Below are positions 1-8,906 of a stretch of DNA of 55,599 nucleotides, in pieces. Made by a program: the position numbers and the translations under genes. Below the pieces are notes generated by a model. That model ran no database searches, was not told the origin of the DNA, and saw only the letters and a list, made by a program, of their open reading frames with translations. This DNA comes from Kitasatospora griseola (GTDB taxonomy: Bacteria; Actinomycetota; Actinomycetes; Streptomycetales; Streptomycetaceae), in the NCBI RefSeq assembly GCF_014648555.1, contig NZ_BMRI01000003.1:119423-175021 (forward strand). The letters are read 5' to 3'. The number at the start of each line of letters is the position of its first letter. Position 1 is the stretch's first letter.

Positions 1-1541
1 GGGAGGTCGCCGAACTCCGCGCCACCGCCCAGCGCGAGACCACCGAACTGCGCGAGCAGGCCGCCGCGTTCGACCGGGAGCTGCGCGAGAGCGCGGCCGC
101 CTACGACCGCGAACTGCGGGAGACCGCGGACCGCGACACCGCCGAGATCCGGGCCGTCGTCGCACAGGAGGTGGCCGAGCTCCGCGCCGCCGCCGACCGC
201 GAGATCGCCGAACTGCACGCCGCGGCGGCCGAGTTCGCCGAGCAGCAGCGGGCCGCGGCGGAGGCCGGGGCGCAGCGCACGCTGGCCGAGGCGGACGAGC
301 TGGCGGCGGCCGCGCTGGCGGACGCCGAGGAGCGGTCGGCGGCGCTGCGCGGCGACGCCGAGGAGTACGCGCTGGCGACCCGCACGCTGGCGGAGGAGTT
401 CGACGCGGACATCCGGTCCCGCGCGGAGTCCTTCGACGCGGAGCTGCGGGAGGCCGCCGAGGCGTACGACAAGGCGACCCGCGAGCAGGCCAAGTCGGTG
501 CTGGAGAAGGCGTTCACGGACGCCGAGCAGCTCGCCGAGCAGGCCCAGTCGGAGGCGCTGGCGGCGGCCGCGGCGGCCGAGGAGCAGGCCGACGCGCTGG
601 TGACGGCGGCCCGCAAGGAGGCCGAGCGGCTGGTCGCGATCGCCGACGCGCAGGGCAAGGCCGAGGTGGAGAAGGCCCGTTCGGACGCGGACGCGCTGCT
701 GAAGGAGGCCCGTCGGGACTCGACGGCGATCCGGGACCGCGCGGAGGAGCTGCGCGAGCGCACCGATTCCGAGATCGAGGCGCTGCACGAGCGGGCCCGC
801 AAGGAGAACGCGCAGGCGATGAAGTCCGCCGGCGAGCGGGTGGACGCGCTGGTGACGGCCGCCCAGGAGCAGCTGACCGAGGCCGAGGAGCAGGCGCAGG
901 CGCAGGTCGCGGAGGCCGAGGAGCGGGCGGCGAAGCTGATCGAGGCGGCCGAGACCCGGGCCTCGGACCTGACCTCGGAGGCGTCGGCGGAGGCCGGCCG
1001 GGTGCGGATCTCGGCGGTGCGCAAGGCCGAGACGCTGCTGAAGGAGGCGGAGAACAAGCTCGCCGACTCCACCACCCGGGCCGAGGCGCTGATCATCAAG
1101 GCGGAGGCGAAGCTCAAGGCCGCCGAGATGGAGTCCGAGGAGAAGCTGGAAGCGGCGGCCGACGAGGCCTCGTCCCGGCTCAAGCGCGCCGACGACGAGT
1201 CGGAGAAGCGGATCCGGCGGGCCGGTTCGGACGCCGAGGAGCAGCTGCGGCTGGCCGCCGAGGAGGCGGAGCGACTGCTCGCGGAGGCAAAGGCCGAGGC
1301 GAAGCGCGTGACCGACGAGGGCCAGCGGGAGTTGGACGAGTTGGTGCGCCGCCGCAAGGACATCAACACCGAGATCTCTCGGGTCCAGGACGTGCTGTCG
1401 GCGTTGGAGGCGTTCGAGGCGCCCGCGCCGGTGGCTCAGAGCAACGGGGGCAGTAAGAAGGACGGAGGGCCCAAGGCCGGTGCCGGGGTGGGCTCTCCAC
1501 GATCGGGAGGCAATCGCTCCGGGGGCGCGCCACCCGATTGA
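1..1541 (+). CDS. scy: Scy-like coiled-coil polarity protein, C-terminal part
   Basis: The reading frame is open from base 3, so the 5' end lies outside the window. About 512 residues are visible, almost entirely long Ala/Glu/Arg-rich heptad-type helix (repeating units such as AEL-REA and EEA-EL), ending in RRRKDINTEISRVQDVLSAL and a flexible Gly/Ser/Lys tail. In Streptomyces, Scy is a very long coiled-coil protein that forms a tip-organising scaffold, recruits DivIVA and FilP and sets sites of polar growth and branching. The assignment rests on the composition, the C-terminal motif shared with FilP (RRxxIN) and the filP gene directly downstream, which is the known gene order. Confidence in the family is high; nothing can be said about the N-terminal region. 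Confidence 0.85.
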   Translation, partial: EVAELRATAQRETTELREQAAAFDRELRESAAAYDRELRETADRDTAEIRAVVAQEVAELRAAADREIAELHAAAAEFAEQQRAAAEAGAQRTLAEADELAAAALADAEERSAALRGDAEEYALATRTLAEEFDADIRSRAESFDAELREAAEAYDKATREQAKSVLEKAFTDAEQLAEQAQSEALAAAAAAEEQADALVTAARKEAERLVAIADAQGKAEVEKARSDADALLKEARRDSTAIRDRAEELRERTDSEIEALHERARKENAQAMKSAGERVDALVTAAQEQLTEAEEQAQAQVAEAEERAAKLIEAAETRASDLTSEASAEAGRVRISAVRKAETLLKEAENKLADSTTRAEALIIKAEAKLKAAEMESEEKLEAAADEASSRLKRADDESEKRIRRAGSDAEEQLRLAAEEAERLLAEAKAEAKRVTDEGQRELDELVRRRKDINTEISRVQDVLSALEAFEAPAPVAQSNGGSKKDGGPKAGAGVGSPRSGGNRSGGAPPD

Positions 1542-1576
1542 GCGGACATTGTCCGCGAACCAACGGCGTTTCGTCG

Positions 1577-1598
1577 TTGACACTCCGGTACCGTGTCA
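1577..1598 (+). promoter_or_regulatory. candidate filP promoter/operator
   Basis: Between scy and filP lies TTGACA (1577-1582), which overlaps an inverted repeat TGACAC-N9-GTGTCA (1578-1583 and 1593-1598) that itself encloses the palindrome CGGTACCG. No good -10 box sits at 17-18 nt, so this could be an operator as well as a -35 element. It is seen in the sequence only; function is inferred. Confidence 0.35.
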
Positions 1599-1649
1599 GG
1601 ATTCCCTCAACCATCTCAGCGGTTTGACGACAGGAAGCCCAGAAATCCC

Positions 1650-2579
1650 ATGAGCGACAGTCACTCCCCGCACGGCTTCGACCTGGTACGCCGTGGGTAC
1701 GAGCGCGCCCAGGTCGACGAGCGGATCGCCAAGCTGGTGGCCGACCGAGACAGCGCGCTTTCCCGGATCAGCGCGCTGGAGAAGCGCATCGAGGAGCTCC
1801 ACCTCGAAACCCAGACCGCGCAGGCCGCGGTCACCGAGGCGGAGCCGTCGTACGCCGGCCTCGGCGCCCGCGTCGAGAAGATCCTCCGCCTCGCCGAGGA
1901 GGAGGCGAAGGACCTGCGCGACGAGGCGCACCGCGCCGCCGAGCAGCACCGCGAGCTGGCCGAGGCCGCGGCGCAGCAGGTCCGCACCGAGGCCGAGAAC
2001 TACGCCAAGGACCGCAAGGCCAAGGCGGAGGACGAGGGCCTGCGGATCGTCGACAAGGCCAAGTCGGACGCGGCGCAGCTGCGCGCCGAGGCCAACAAGG
2101 ACGCGCAGAACAAGCGCGAGGAGGCGGACGCCCTCTTCGAGGAGACCCGCACCAAGGCCGCGCAGGCCGCGCTGGAGTTCGAGACCAACCTGGCCAAGCG
2201 CCGGGAGCAGTCCGAGCGCGACCTGGCGGCCCGTCAGGCCAAGGCGGAGAAGCGCCTCGCCGAGATCGAGCACCGCGCCGAGCAGCTCCGCCTGGAGGCG
2301 GAGAAGCTGCGCACCGACGCGGAGCGCCGTTCCCGCCAGACCATCGAGACCGCGCAGCGCCAGGCCGAGGACATCGTGGCCGACGCGAACGCGAAGGCCG
2401 ACCGGGTCCGCAGCGAGTCGGAGCGCGAGCTGGCGGCGCTCACCAACCGCCGCGACTCGATCAACGCGCAGCTGACCAACGTCCGCGAGATGCTGGCCAC
2501 CCTGACCGGTGCGGCGGTCGCCGCGGCCACGCTGCCGACCGACGACTCGCTGGGCGTCCCGGCGCAGCAGTCGCGCTGA
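1650..2579 (+). CDS. filP: FilP intermediate-filament-like coiled-coil protein
   Basis: A 309-residue protein. FilP assembles into cytoplasmic filaments behind the hyphal tip, gives mechanical stability and interacts with DivIVA and Scy. The N-terminus (GFDLVRRGYERAQVD) is DivIVA-like, followed by coiled coil with short breaks and the conserved end RRDSINAQLTNVREMLATL. I place the start at the ATG at 1650, preceded by AGGAAG, because homologues begin with the MSDxxxxxGF sequence; an in-frame GTG at 1593 would add 19 residues with no family support. It is co-oriented with scy, 108 bp downstream, and ends before a strong terminator hairpin. Streptomyces annotations often call it a cellulose-binding protein, which is a historical label. 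Confidence 0.93.
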   Translation: MSDSHSPHGFDLVRRGYERAQVDERIAKLVADRDSALSRISALEKRIEELHLETQTAQAAVTEAEPSYAGLGARVEKILRLAEEEAKDLRDEAHRAAEQHRELAEAAAQQVRTEAENYAKDRKAKAEDEGLRIVDKAKSDAAQLRAEANKDAQNKREEADALFEETRTKAAQAALEFETNLAKRREQSERDLAARQAKAEKRLAEIEHRAEQLRLEAEKLRTDAERRSRQTIETAQRQAEDIVADANAKADRVRSESERELAALTNRRDSINAQLTNVREMLATLTGAAVAAATLPTDDSLGVPAQQSR

Positions 2580-2615
2580 CGTCCCGTCGGGGCCGCTGAG
2601 GTCCGACCGACCGCG

Positions 2616-2646
2616 AAGGGCCCGGAGCCTGCTGCTCCGGGCCCTT
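2616..2646. terminator. bidirectional terminator hairpin
   Basis: A perfect 13-bp stem (2616-2628 with 2634-2646) with a 5-nt loop lies between the convergent ends of filP and the hydrolase gene. The arms begin AA and end TT, so transcription from either side would end with a short U stretch. Confidence 0.85.
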
Positions 2647-2654
2647 TCGGCGTG

Positions 2655-3458
2655 TCAGGAGCCGTGCTGCTTCAGGCGCTTGAGGAAGGCCCGGACGGCG
2701 GCGTTGAAGGTCTCGGGGGCCTCCAGCGAGGAGAGGTGGCCGACCGCCGGAATGACCGTCAGCTCGGCGTCCTGCAGGGCGTCGGCCATCATCCGGGCCT
2801 CGCCGAGCGGGGTGACGGTGTCGAGTTCGCCGACGATGACCGCGGCGGGCACCTCCAGCGCGGCCAGCGCCTCCAGCGAGTCGGGGCGGGCGGCCATCGC
2901 GCGCTGCGCCCAGGCGACTGCGGCCGGGTCCGCCTCGGCGATCATCCGGCGGACGGCGTCGACGAGTTCGGGATCGGTGCCGGGGGCGAGCAGGTTCTCC
3001 GCGGTGTTCTCCTCGATCAGCAGGTCGACGCCGCCGTGTTCGAGGACGGCGGCGGCGATGCGTTCGCGGTTGGCGCGGGCGGCGTCGGTGTCGGGGGTGG
3101 CCCTGGTGTCGGCGAGGACCAGGCCGGCCAGCCGTTCGGGGTGGCGGCGGGCGAAGGCCATCGCCACGTACCCGCCCATGGACAGGCCGCCGAGCACGGC
3201 CTGTTCGATGCCGAGTTCGTCCAGCAGGTGCGCCAGGTCGTCGGCGGCGGTGTCCAGGGACGGCGGCTCCTCGCCGAGCGGGGCGGCGCCGAAGCCGCGC
3301 AGGTCCGGCGCGACCACCCGGGCATCGTCCCCGGCCGGACCGGGTACGCGTTCCAGTTGCCCCTCCCACATGCGCGCGGAGAGTGGGAAGGCGTGCAGCA
3401 GGACGAGCGGGGTGCCGGTGCCGTTCTCGCGGACGACCGGTGCGCTGGGGGAGGTCAT
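2655..3458 (-). CDS. alpha/beta-fold hydrolase
   Basis: A 267-residue alpha/beta hydrolase. Visible landmarks are the oxyanion-hole strand LVLLHAFPLSARMW near residue 20, the nucleophile elbow GLSMGG, a late acid in VGELDTVTP and the histidine in AVGHLSSLEAPE. Ser-Asp-His order and length fit the esterase, lactonase (3-oxoadipate enol-lactonase-like) and epoxide-hydrolase group; the substrate cannot be read from sequence. The start chosen is the ATG at 3458; a longer frame reaches 3512 but the extra 18 residues do not look like family sequence. A TACGGT box lies 6 nt before the ATG, so the message may be leaderless, although GGTGGAG also overlaps this position. It stands alone between two terminators or divergent genes. 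Confidence 0.88.
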   Translation of the reverse strand: MTSPSAPVVRENGTGTPLVLLHAFPLSARMWEGQLERVPGPAGDDARVVAPDLRGFGAAPLGEEPPSLDTAADDLAHLLDELGIEQAVLGGLSMGGYVAMAFARRHPERLAGLVLADTRATPDTDAARANRERIAAAVLEHGGVDLLIEENTAENLLAPGTDPELVDAVRRMIAEADPAAVAWAQRAMAARPDSLEALAALEVPAAVIVGELDTVTPLGEARMMADALQDAELTVIPAVGHLSSLEAPETFNAAVRAFLKRLKQHGS

Positions 3459-3464
3459 GGCTCC

Positions 3465-3470
3465 ACCGTA
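3465..3470 (-). promoter_or_regulatory. candidate -10 box, hydrolase gene
   Basis: TACGGT is followed by 6 nt and then the ATG at 3458. The spacing puts the transcription start on or next to the start codon. No convincing -35 is visible. Confidence 0.35.
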
Positions 3471-3554
3471 GGGCCCGGGGGCCGCGCCCCGGACGACGAT
3501 CGTCCGAATCATCCGTTTTTTGTCCTACCCTGGCGGCAGACCTAGGAGTGGCAC

Positions 3555-4559
3555 ATGATCGAGTTGCACCATCTGACGAAGCGTTATGGCGACAAGTTGG
3601 CCGTGGACGACCTGAGTTTCCGGATTCCGGAGGGCGTGGTCACCGGCTTCCTCGGTCCGAACGGCGCCGGCAAGTCCACCACCATGCGGATGATCCTCGA
3701 CCTGGACCGGCCGACGGCCGGCAAGGTGACCATCAACGGCCGCAGTTACGCCTCCGTCCAGGACCCGCTGCGCGAGATCGGCGCGTTGCTGGAGGCGAAG
3801 GGCGTGCACCCGGGGCGGACCGCCTACGACCACCTGCTGTGGATGGCGCAGTCGAACCGGATCCCGCGCGAGCGGGTCGACCAGGTGCTCGACGTGGTCG
3901 GCCTGACCGCGGTCGCGAAGAAGCGCGCCCGGGGCTTCTCGCTGGGCATGGGGCAGCGGCTGGGCATCGCCTCGGCACTGCTGGGCGATCCGAAGATCCT
4001 GATGTTCGACGAGCCGGTGAACGGGCTCGACCCCGAAGGCATCGTCTGGATCCGGAAGTTGATGAAGGCGCTCGCCGCCGAGGGCCGCACGGTCTTCGTC
4101 TCCTCGCACCTGATGAGCGAGATGGCGCTGACCGCCGACCACCTGGTGGTGATCGGCCGCGGCCGGCTGCTGGCGGACCTGCCGATGGCCGAGTTCATCC
4201 GGCAGAACTCCCGCTCCGCGGTGCGGCTGCGCACCCCGCAGCCGGAGCAGCTGCTGGACGCGCTGCGCGGCGCCGGCCTGACCGCCGAGCCGGGCCCGGA
4301 CGGGGCCTGGGAGGTGGTCGACGGCGACCCGGCCCTGCTCGGCGACCTGGCCGCCGCGCACGGCGTCACGCTGCACGAGCTGAGCCCCCAACAGGCTTCG
4401 CTGGAGGACGCGTTCATGCAGATGACCGCCGACTCGGTGGAGTACCACACCGACGTCGCCGCCACCACGGGCGCCACCGGCGCCGCCACCCCGCAGCCGG
4501 CGCAGCAGCCCGGATGGGGCGCCGGCTGGGACGCCCGCCAGGCCGGAAAGGAGAGCTGA
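3555..4559 (+). CDS. ABC transporter ATP-binding protein
   Basis: A 334-residue ATPase subunit of an ABC-2 type exporter. Walker A GPNGAGKS is at residues 34-41, the signature region is FSLGMGQR (128-135, a degenerate LSGGQ common in this subfamily), Walker B ILMFDEP is at 148-154 and the switch His is in SSHLMSE. A C-terminal extension after residue 220 resembles the regulatory domain of drug and antibiotic exporters, ending in an Ala/Gln/Gly-rich tail. The ATG at 3555 follows AGGAG. The permease gene starts one base after the stop, so the pair is translationally linked. It resembles the DrrA/CcmA and BcrA-like families; the cargo is unknown. Confidence 0.93.
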   Translation: MIELHHLTKRYGDKLAVDDLSFRIPEGVVTGFLGPNGAGKSTTMRMILDLDRPTAGKVTINGRSYASVQDPLREIGALLEAKGVHPGRTAYDHLLWMAQSNRIPRERVDQVLDVVGLTAVAKKRARGFSLGMGQRLGIASALLGDPKILMFDEPVNGLDPEGIVWIRKLMKALAAEGRTVFVSSHLMSEMALTADHLVVIGRGRLLADLPMAEFIRQNSRSAVRLRTPQPEQLLDALRGAGLTAEPGPDGAWEVVDGDPALLGDLAAAHGVTLHELSPQQASLEDAFMQMTADSVEYHTDVAATTGATGAATPQPAQQPGWGAGWDARQAGKES

Positions 4560-4560
4560 G

Positions 4561-5328
4561 ATGGCCGCGTTCCCCGCAGTCGTGCAGTCCGAGTGGACGA
4601 AGGTCCGCAGCATCCGCTCCACCGTGTGGACGCTGGTCCTCACCTTCCTGATCGTGGTCGCCATGGGCTTCGCGATCTCGCTGCTGACCAAGCTGAACTA
4701 CGACCAGTTCACCGAGCACAACACCGCCCCGTTCGACGCGACGACCACCTCGCTCGCCGGGATCTCGCTCGGCGAGCTGGCGATCGTGGTGTTCGGCGTG
4801 CTGGCGGTCGGCAACGAGTACGCCAGCGGCATGATCCGGGTGTCGCTGGCGACCGTCCCGCAGCGCGGCGTCCTGATGGGGGCGAAGACCGCGGTGCTGG
4901 GCGTCCTCGCGTTCCTGGTCTCGCTGGTGACGGTGTTCGTCGCGTTCTTCCTCGGGCAGGCGGCGCTCGGCCAGTACTCCACCGGCCTCGGCGAGCCGCA
5001 CGTGCTGCGGGCGGTGTTCGGCGCGGCCTGCTACCTGACGCTGCTGTGCCTGTTCTCGATCGGCGTCACCATGATGCTGCGCAACCAGGTGCTGTCGCTG
5101 GGCATCCTGATCCCGTTCTTCTTCCTGGTCTCGCCGATCCTGTCGATCGTCCCCAAGGTGAAGGACGTGGTCCGCTACTTCCCGGACCGGGCCGGCTCCG
5201 CGGCGCTCCAGGTCTACCCGACCGGGGACCACCCGTACGGCCCGTGGACGGGCCTGCTGATCTGCGCGGCCTGGGCGGCGGCCGCCCTGCTCGGCGGCTA
5301 CCTGGTCCTGAAGAAGCGCGACGCCTGA
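4561..5328 (+). CDS. ABC-2 type transporter permease
   Basis: A 255-residue membrane protein with about six hydrophobic helices: the first around residues 20-42 after the short N-terminal SEWTKVRSIRST motif typical of ABC-2 permeases, then paired helices to the C-terminal segment before LKKRDA. A GNEYASGMIR motif, conserved in bacitracin-type permeases, follows the second helix. It forms the membrane half of the exporter with the ATPase encoded just upstream. The end lies 7 bp from the end of the convergent small gene downstream. Substrate unknown. Confidence 0.9.
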   Translation: MAAFPAVVQSEWTKVRSIRSTVWTLVLTFLIVVAMGFAISLLTKLNYDQFTEHNTAPFDATTTSLAGISLGELAIVVFGVLAVGNEYASGMIRVSLATVPQRGVLMGAKTAVLGVLAFLVSLVTVFVAFFLGQAALGQYSTGLGEPHVLRAVFGAACYLTLLCLFSIGVTMMLRNQVLSLGILIPFFFLVSPILSIVPKVKDVVRYFPDRAGSAALQVYPTGDHPYGPWTGLLICAAWAAAALLGGYLVLKKRDA

Positions 5329-5335
5329 CGGATCG

Positions 5336-5650
5336 TCAGTACTTCGGAGCGCCGCGGCCCCGCAGCAGGTTGGAGCCGCGGCGCTCCCGCGCTCCCCAGC
5401 ACGCCCGGTGCCAGTGCCGCCGGTCGTCCACTCCGCTGCTGTGGTCCGGCCACGCCACCACGTGCCCCACGCCCGGCGGGATCTCCTGGTCGCACCCCGG
5501 GCACCGGTAGTGCCGCCCGGCCGTCCCGGCCACGGTCTGCACGACCCAGTCCTCGCCCCGGTACGACTCCACCCGTCGCAGCGACCCGCCCATCGGCGCG
5601 GCGCTCTCTCGGTCCTCGGACTTCTGGATCCGGTTGCGTCGCGGTGACAC
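5336..5650 (-). CDS. small conserved Cys/His protein, possible zinc binder
   Basis: A 104-residue protein of a family conserved in streptomycetes, often mislabelled ATP/GTP-binding although no P-loop is present. The N-terminus is basic (SPRRNRIQKS). The conserved core is CPGC at about residues 62-65 followed by GHVVAWP, DDRRHWHRAC; the CxxC and HxxxC pairing suggests a zinc finger. I choose the GTG at 5650 because GAGGGG lies 8 nt upstream; the frame stays open to 5752 but the extra part is unlike the family. It converges on the ABC permease gene. Function unknown. Confidence 0.8.
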   Translation of the reverse strand: MSPRRNRIQKSEDRESAAPMGGSLRRVESYRGEDWVVQTVAGTAGRHYRCPGCDQEIPPGVGHVVAWPDHSSGVDDRRHWHRACWGARERRGSNLLRGRGAPKY

Positions 5651-5851
5651 GTGACTACCCCTCGTTCCGGCGCGTTGTCCCTCCAGGGTACGGGCCGCCG
5701 CGTCACCGGTGGGCGGCCGTGGCCGGGACGTTTCGCCCCAGGGGTCACGCACGCCACACCGGCCCCTTCCGCGCCACTAGCACGGATCACCGTCCGGCTT
5801 CAGCGATTCGACGGTAATCCACCCTTCCCTTGGGCAAATTGAGGGTTCGGC

Positions 5852-5864
5852 GTGCCATTGGCAC
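5852..5864. promoter_or_regulatory. GTGCC-N3-GGCAC palindrome upstream of oxidoreductase
   Basis: A perfect 5-bp inverted repeat with 3-nt spacer lies 72 bp before the oxidoreductase start, in a 285-bp divergent region. It is a possible operator; no regulator is identified. Confidence 0.25.
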
Positions 5865-5935
5865 ATGACATGGGTTACTCACGAGGTGACACGGCGGGGC
5901 TCGCGAACCCTGCGCGCACCGAGGAGGCACGCCCC

Positions 5936-7177
5936 ATGACGAAGACCACCGCCCGCCCGCACGCCCGCTCCGAACGGCGACCGACCGGCCGAGGGGTGGC
6001 CACGGCCGCCCAGCCGGCCCCGGAGCAGGGGCCGGGGGCCGACACGGACGCGATCCGGGTCGGCGCCTTCCTGCTGTCCGCGCAGTTCCCCGGGCAGAGC
6101 CACGGGGAGGTGCTGGACCGGACCGTCTCGGCGGCGCTGACCGCGGAGCGGGTGGGCCTGGACGCGGTGTGGCTGGCCGAGCACCACTTCGTGCCGTACG
6201 GGGTCTGCCCGGACGCGGCGACGCTGGCGGGGATACTGCTGGGCCGCACCCGGCGGATCGGGGTGGGCACCGCGGTCAGCGTGCTCAGCACCCGCCACCC
6301 GGTGGCGCTGGGCGAGCAGGCGGCGCTGCTGCACCTGACCTCCGGCGGCCGGTTCACCCTCGGGGTGGGCCGCGGCGGGCCGTGGATCGACCTGGCGGTG
6401 TTCGGCGGCGGCCTGGAGGCGTACGAGCGGGGCTTCCCGGAGCGCCTGGACCTGCTGCTGCGCTGGCTGCACGGGGCCCGGGTGGGCGGCTCTGGGCCGC
6501 AGTTCGACTTCCCGGAGGTGGCGGTGGTGCCGCGGGCCGTCGAACCCGCCCGGCGGACGGACCTGACGGGCTGGCTGGGCCTGGACGGGCCCGCGCCGAC
6601 CGCCGCGGTGATTCCGCGGCAGCGCCAGGAGCCGCCCCAGCAGCCCCAGTCGGGCCCGCCGGTGGTGATGGCGTGCACCTCCCCGGCCGGGGTGCGGACG
6701 GCCGCCGAGCGGGGCCTGCCGATGCTGCTGGGCATGCACTCGGGCGACGAGGACAAGCGGGACATGCTGGCCGCCTACCGGGCGGCCTGGCGGGCCGCGG
6801 GGCGGGGCGAGGAGCAGTTGGCGCGGGTGCAGCGGGAGCACGTGGCGGCCGGCGTGGTGCAGGTCGACGACCAGGCGGGGGCGGCCCGGGACAGCCTGCT
6901 GCGGGCGATGCCGGACTTCTTCGCGTACGGGCTGGGCGCGCACCGCACGGTGGACGGCCGGGAGCGGTCGATGCGCGACCCCCGGGCGTACACCGAGCTG
7001 CTGTGCGACCTGCACGCGGTGGGCACGCCCCGGCAGTGCGCGGACCGGCTGCTGGCGACCGCGGAGGGCACCGGGATCCGGCGCTTCGCGCTGCTCGCCG
7101 AGGGTTCCGGGGACACCGCGGCGACGCTGCACAACCTGGACCGGATCGGCGACGAGGTGCTGCCGCAGCTGCGCTGA
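5936..7177 (+). CDS. LLM-class flavin-dependent oxidoreductase (luciferase-like)
   Basis: A 413-residue member of the bacterial luciferase-like monooxygenase family, which uses reduced FMN or F420 in a TIM barrel. Recognisable parts are VGAFLLSAQFPGQ at the start of the barrel, the AEHHF motif after strand 2-3, GVGTAVSVLSTRHPVALGEQAA and GRFTLGVGRGG. An insertion around residues 195-245 (PRAVEPARR to QQPQSGPP) is Pro/Gln-rich and probably a loop. The ATG at 5936 follows GAGGAGG; 28 upstream codons are open but unlikely to be used. It lies alone between a divergent promoter region and a terminator. Cofactor and substrate are not decidable from sequence. Confidence 0.9.
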   Translation: MTKTTARPHARSERRPTGRGVATAAQPAPEQGPGADTDAIRVGAFLLSAQFPGQSHGEVLDRTVSAALTAERVGLDAVWLAEHHFVPYGVCPDAATLAGILLGRTRRIGVGTAVSVLSTRHPVALGEQAALLHLTSGGRFTLGVGRGGPWIDLAVFGGGLEAYERGFPERLDLLLRWLHGARVGGSGPQFDFPEVAVVPRAVEPARRTDLTGWLGLDGPAPTAAVIPRQRQEPPQQPQSGPPVVMACTSPAGVRTAAERGLPMLLGMHSGDEDKRDMLAAYRAAWRAAGRGEEQLARVQREHVAAGVVQVDDQAGAARDSLLRAMPDFFAYGLGAHRTVDGRERSMRDPRAYTELLCDLHAVGTPRQCADRLLATAEGTGIRRFALLAEGSGDTAATLHNLDRIGDEVLPQLR

Positions 7178-7188
7178 ACGCATGCCTG

Positions 7189-7224
7189 CGGGCCGCCCCG
7201 GCCGGTCAGGTCCGGGGCGGCCCG
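7189..7224. terminator. bidirectional terminator hairpin
   Basis: A perfect 13-bp GC stem (7189-7201 with 7212-7224) with a 10-nt loop lies between two convergent genes. There is no U tract, as is common for actinomycete terminators. Confidence 0.75.
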
Positions 7225-7248
7225 GTGCCGGGCGGCGCCGAGTCGGCG

Positions 7249-7641
7249 TCAGCAGTCGCGCAACTCCGGCGACTGGTTGAGCAGTTGGGCCCGGACCGAG
7301 GTGAATCGGGCGAGCCGGTCGGCGGTGTCGGGACCGGGGGCGAAGACCGCGACCCGGTGGCAGTTCTGGAAGGCCAGCTGGACGCCGAAGTGGCGCTGCA
7401 GGGCTCCGCGGATGGCGTCGCTGGCCATCGCCCGGAGCAGCTGTCCGCGCTCCTGCTCACTCGGCGGGGGGACCTCGTTGTCGGCGAAGTCGGTTCCGTC
7501 GACCTTGAGTTGGGCCACCAGCGAGCTGATCATGTCCCAGGCGTAGGGCAGCGAGGTGCGGACACAGTCGACGAACTCCCGCTCGTCGACCTCGCCCCGT
7601 TCGGCCTTCTCCAACAGGGCCGGTGAGACGTCGAGCGACAT
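7249..7641 (-). CDS. SCO5389-family conserved protein
   Basis: A 130-residue soluble protein of a family restricted to actinobacteria and named after S. coelicolor SCO5389. The sequence begins [16 protein letters not shown], contains a conserved segment [18 protein letters not shown] and [22 protein letters not shown], and ends in PELRDC. No catalytic motif, signal peptide or membrane segment is visible. The ATG at 7641 has a strong AGAGGAGA upstream; five more codons are open beyond it. It neighbours nucS divergently, as in other streptomycetes as far as I recall. Function unknown. Confidence 0.85.
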   Translation of the reverse strand: MSLDVSPALLEKAERGEVDEREFVDCVRTSLPYAWDMISSLVAQLKVDGTDFADNEVPPPSEQERGQLLRAMASDAIRGALQRHFGVQLAFQNCHRVAVFAPGPDTADRLARFTSVRAQLLNQSPELRDC

Positions 7642-8174
7642 GGGTTCTCCTCTCACGGTCCGCCCCGACGGATTCGACGGGGCGGTCGTACCGGGGTGCT
7701 GAGGGTGCGTTGGACGTGCGGTGGACCACGCGCGATGTTCGAATGCCGACGGCGCGACGGGGCTGGGGGATGCCGCCGCGTAATCGAGGTCCTGGCCAGG
7801 GGGTCAGACCAGCGTGTCAGTCCTTCCCGGACCCGGCTGGAGAATCCGGGGATTGCCACCCGAATCGCCGTGCCGCAGCCGAGATTGGCCGGAATCAGTT
7901 GTGCACCGACCCTGTACGCCGAGCTGGCCCGGCTCACCGGTGGTGGCCGTGCGGTCACCATGTTTCGCCCCTCCCGGCCGACCCACACCCGGTCTGCGGA
8001 CACTCGCTTCAAACGGCCTCCGGGCCCGCCTCCCGACAGCCGCCTGTCTCGGGAATCGCGCCCCCTCGACCCACTGCACGCCGGCGCACCCCTCCCCTCC
8101 GCACGCCCCCTCCCCGCGCCCGCCGAAATCGAACAGGGACGGGGGCACTCCCGGCGGGCCGTAGGCTTGTCCCC
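7642..8174. other. 533-bp divergent intergenic region
   Basis: This region holds the promoters of the SCO5389-family gene (left) and nucS (right). Open frames in it lack ribosome binding sites and homology-like sequence. Apart from the TAGGCT box next to nucS no clear element is seen. Confidence 0.5.
8162..8167 (+). promoter_or_regulatory. candidate nucS -10 box (leaderless)
   Basis: TAGGCT, a good streptomycete -10, is followed by exactly 7 nt and the nucS ATG. No Shine-Dalgarno sequence precedes the ATG. Confidence 0.5.
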
Positions 8175-8834
8175 ATGCGTCTTGTAATCGCCAAGTGCAC
8201 CGTGGACTACGCGGGCCGCCTCGCTGCACATCTGCCCTCCGCCGTGCGCCTGGTGATCGTGAAGGCCGACGGGAGCGTCAGCATCCACGCCGACGACCGG
8301 GCCTACAAGCCGCTGAACTGGATGTCCCCGCCGTGCTCCCTGAAGGAGACCGAGGGGGTGTGGACGGTCACCAACAAGGCCGGCGAGAAGCTGATCATCA
8401 CCCTGGAGGACGTCCACCACGACTCCAGCCACGAGCTCGGCGTCGACCCCGGCCTGGTGAAGGACGGCGTCGAGGCCCACCTGCAGGAGCTCCTCGCCGA
8501 CCGGATGGAGGTCCTCGGCGCCGGCTGGCAGCTGATCCGCCGCGAGTACCCCACCGCGATCGGCCCCGTCGACATCCTCTGCCGCGACTCCGACGGCGCC
8601 ACCGTCGCCATCGAGATCAAGCGCCGCGGCGAGATCGACGGCGTCGAGCAGCTCACCCGCTACCTCGACCTGCTCAACCGCGACCCGCTGCTCGCCCCGG
8701 TCAAGGGCGTCTTCGCCGCCCAGGAGATCAAGCCGCAGGCCCGCGTGCTGGCCACCGACCGCGGCATCGGCTGCGTCGTCCTCGACTACGACGAGCTGCG
8801 CGGCATCGACGACGACAAGCTCAAGCTGTTCTGA
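8175..8834 (+). CDS. nucS: NucS/EndoMS mismatch endonuclease
   Basis: A 219-residue endonuclease that recognises mismatches and makes double-strand breaks, giving the non-canonical mismatch repair of actinobacteria and archaea that lack MutS/MutL; it acts with the sliding clamp. The N-terminal DNA-binding half ([22 protein letters not shown]) is followed by a RecB-like nuclease domain: D133 in PVDILCRD, E147 and K149 in AIEIKRRG, then the QLTRYLDLL motif, which is the PD-(D/E)xK pattern. The ATG at 8175 is chosen from family length; the open frame extends upstream to 7623 without family sequence. A TAGGCT box 7 nt before the ATG suggests a leaderless mRNA. Confidence 0.95.
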   Translation: MRLVIAKCTVDYAGRLAAHLPSAVRLVIVKADGSVSIHADDRAYKPLNWMSPPCSLKETEGVWTVTNKAGEKLIITLEDVHHDSSHELGVDPGLVKDGVEAHLQELLADRMEVLGAGWQLIRREYPTAIGPVDILCRDSDGATVAIEIKRRGEIDGVEQLTRYLDLLNRDPLLAPVKGVFAAQEIKPQARVLATDRGIGCVVLDYDELRGIDDDKLKLF

Positions 8835-8906
8835 CCCCGGCGGCGACGAACCTGCGGCGGGCCCCCTGGCGGGCCGCCGCCCGCGTCCGCCTGCCAGGAT
8901 CACCGC

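Noticed and set aside
7623..8174. Upstream extension of nucS
   Set aside because: The extra ~180 codons have no NucS similarity and the -10-like box lies directly before the internal ATG.
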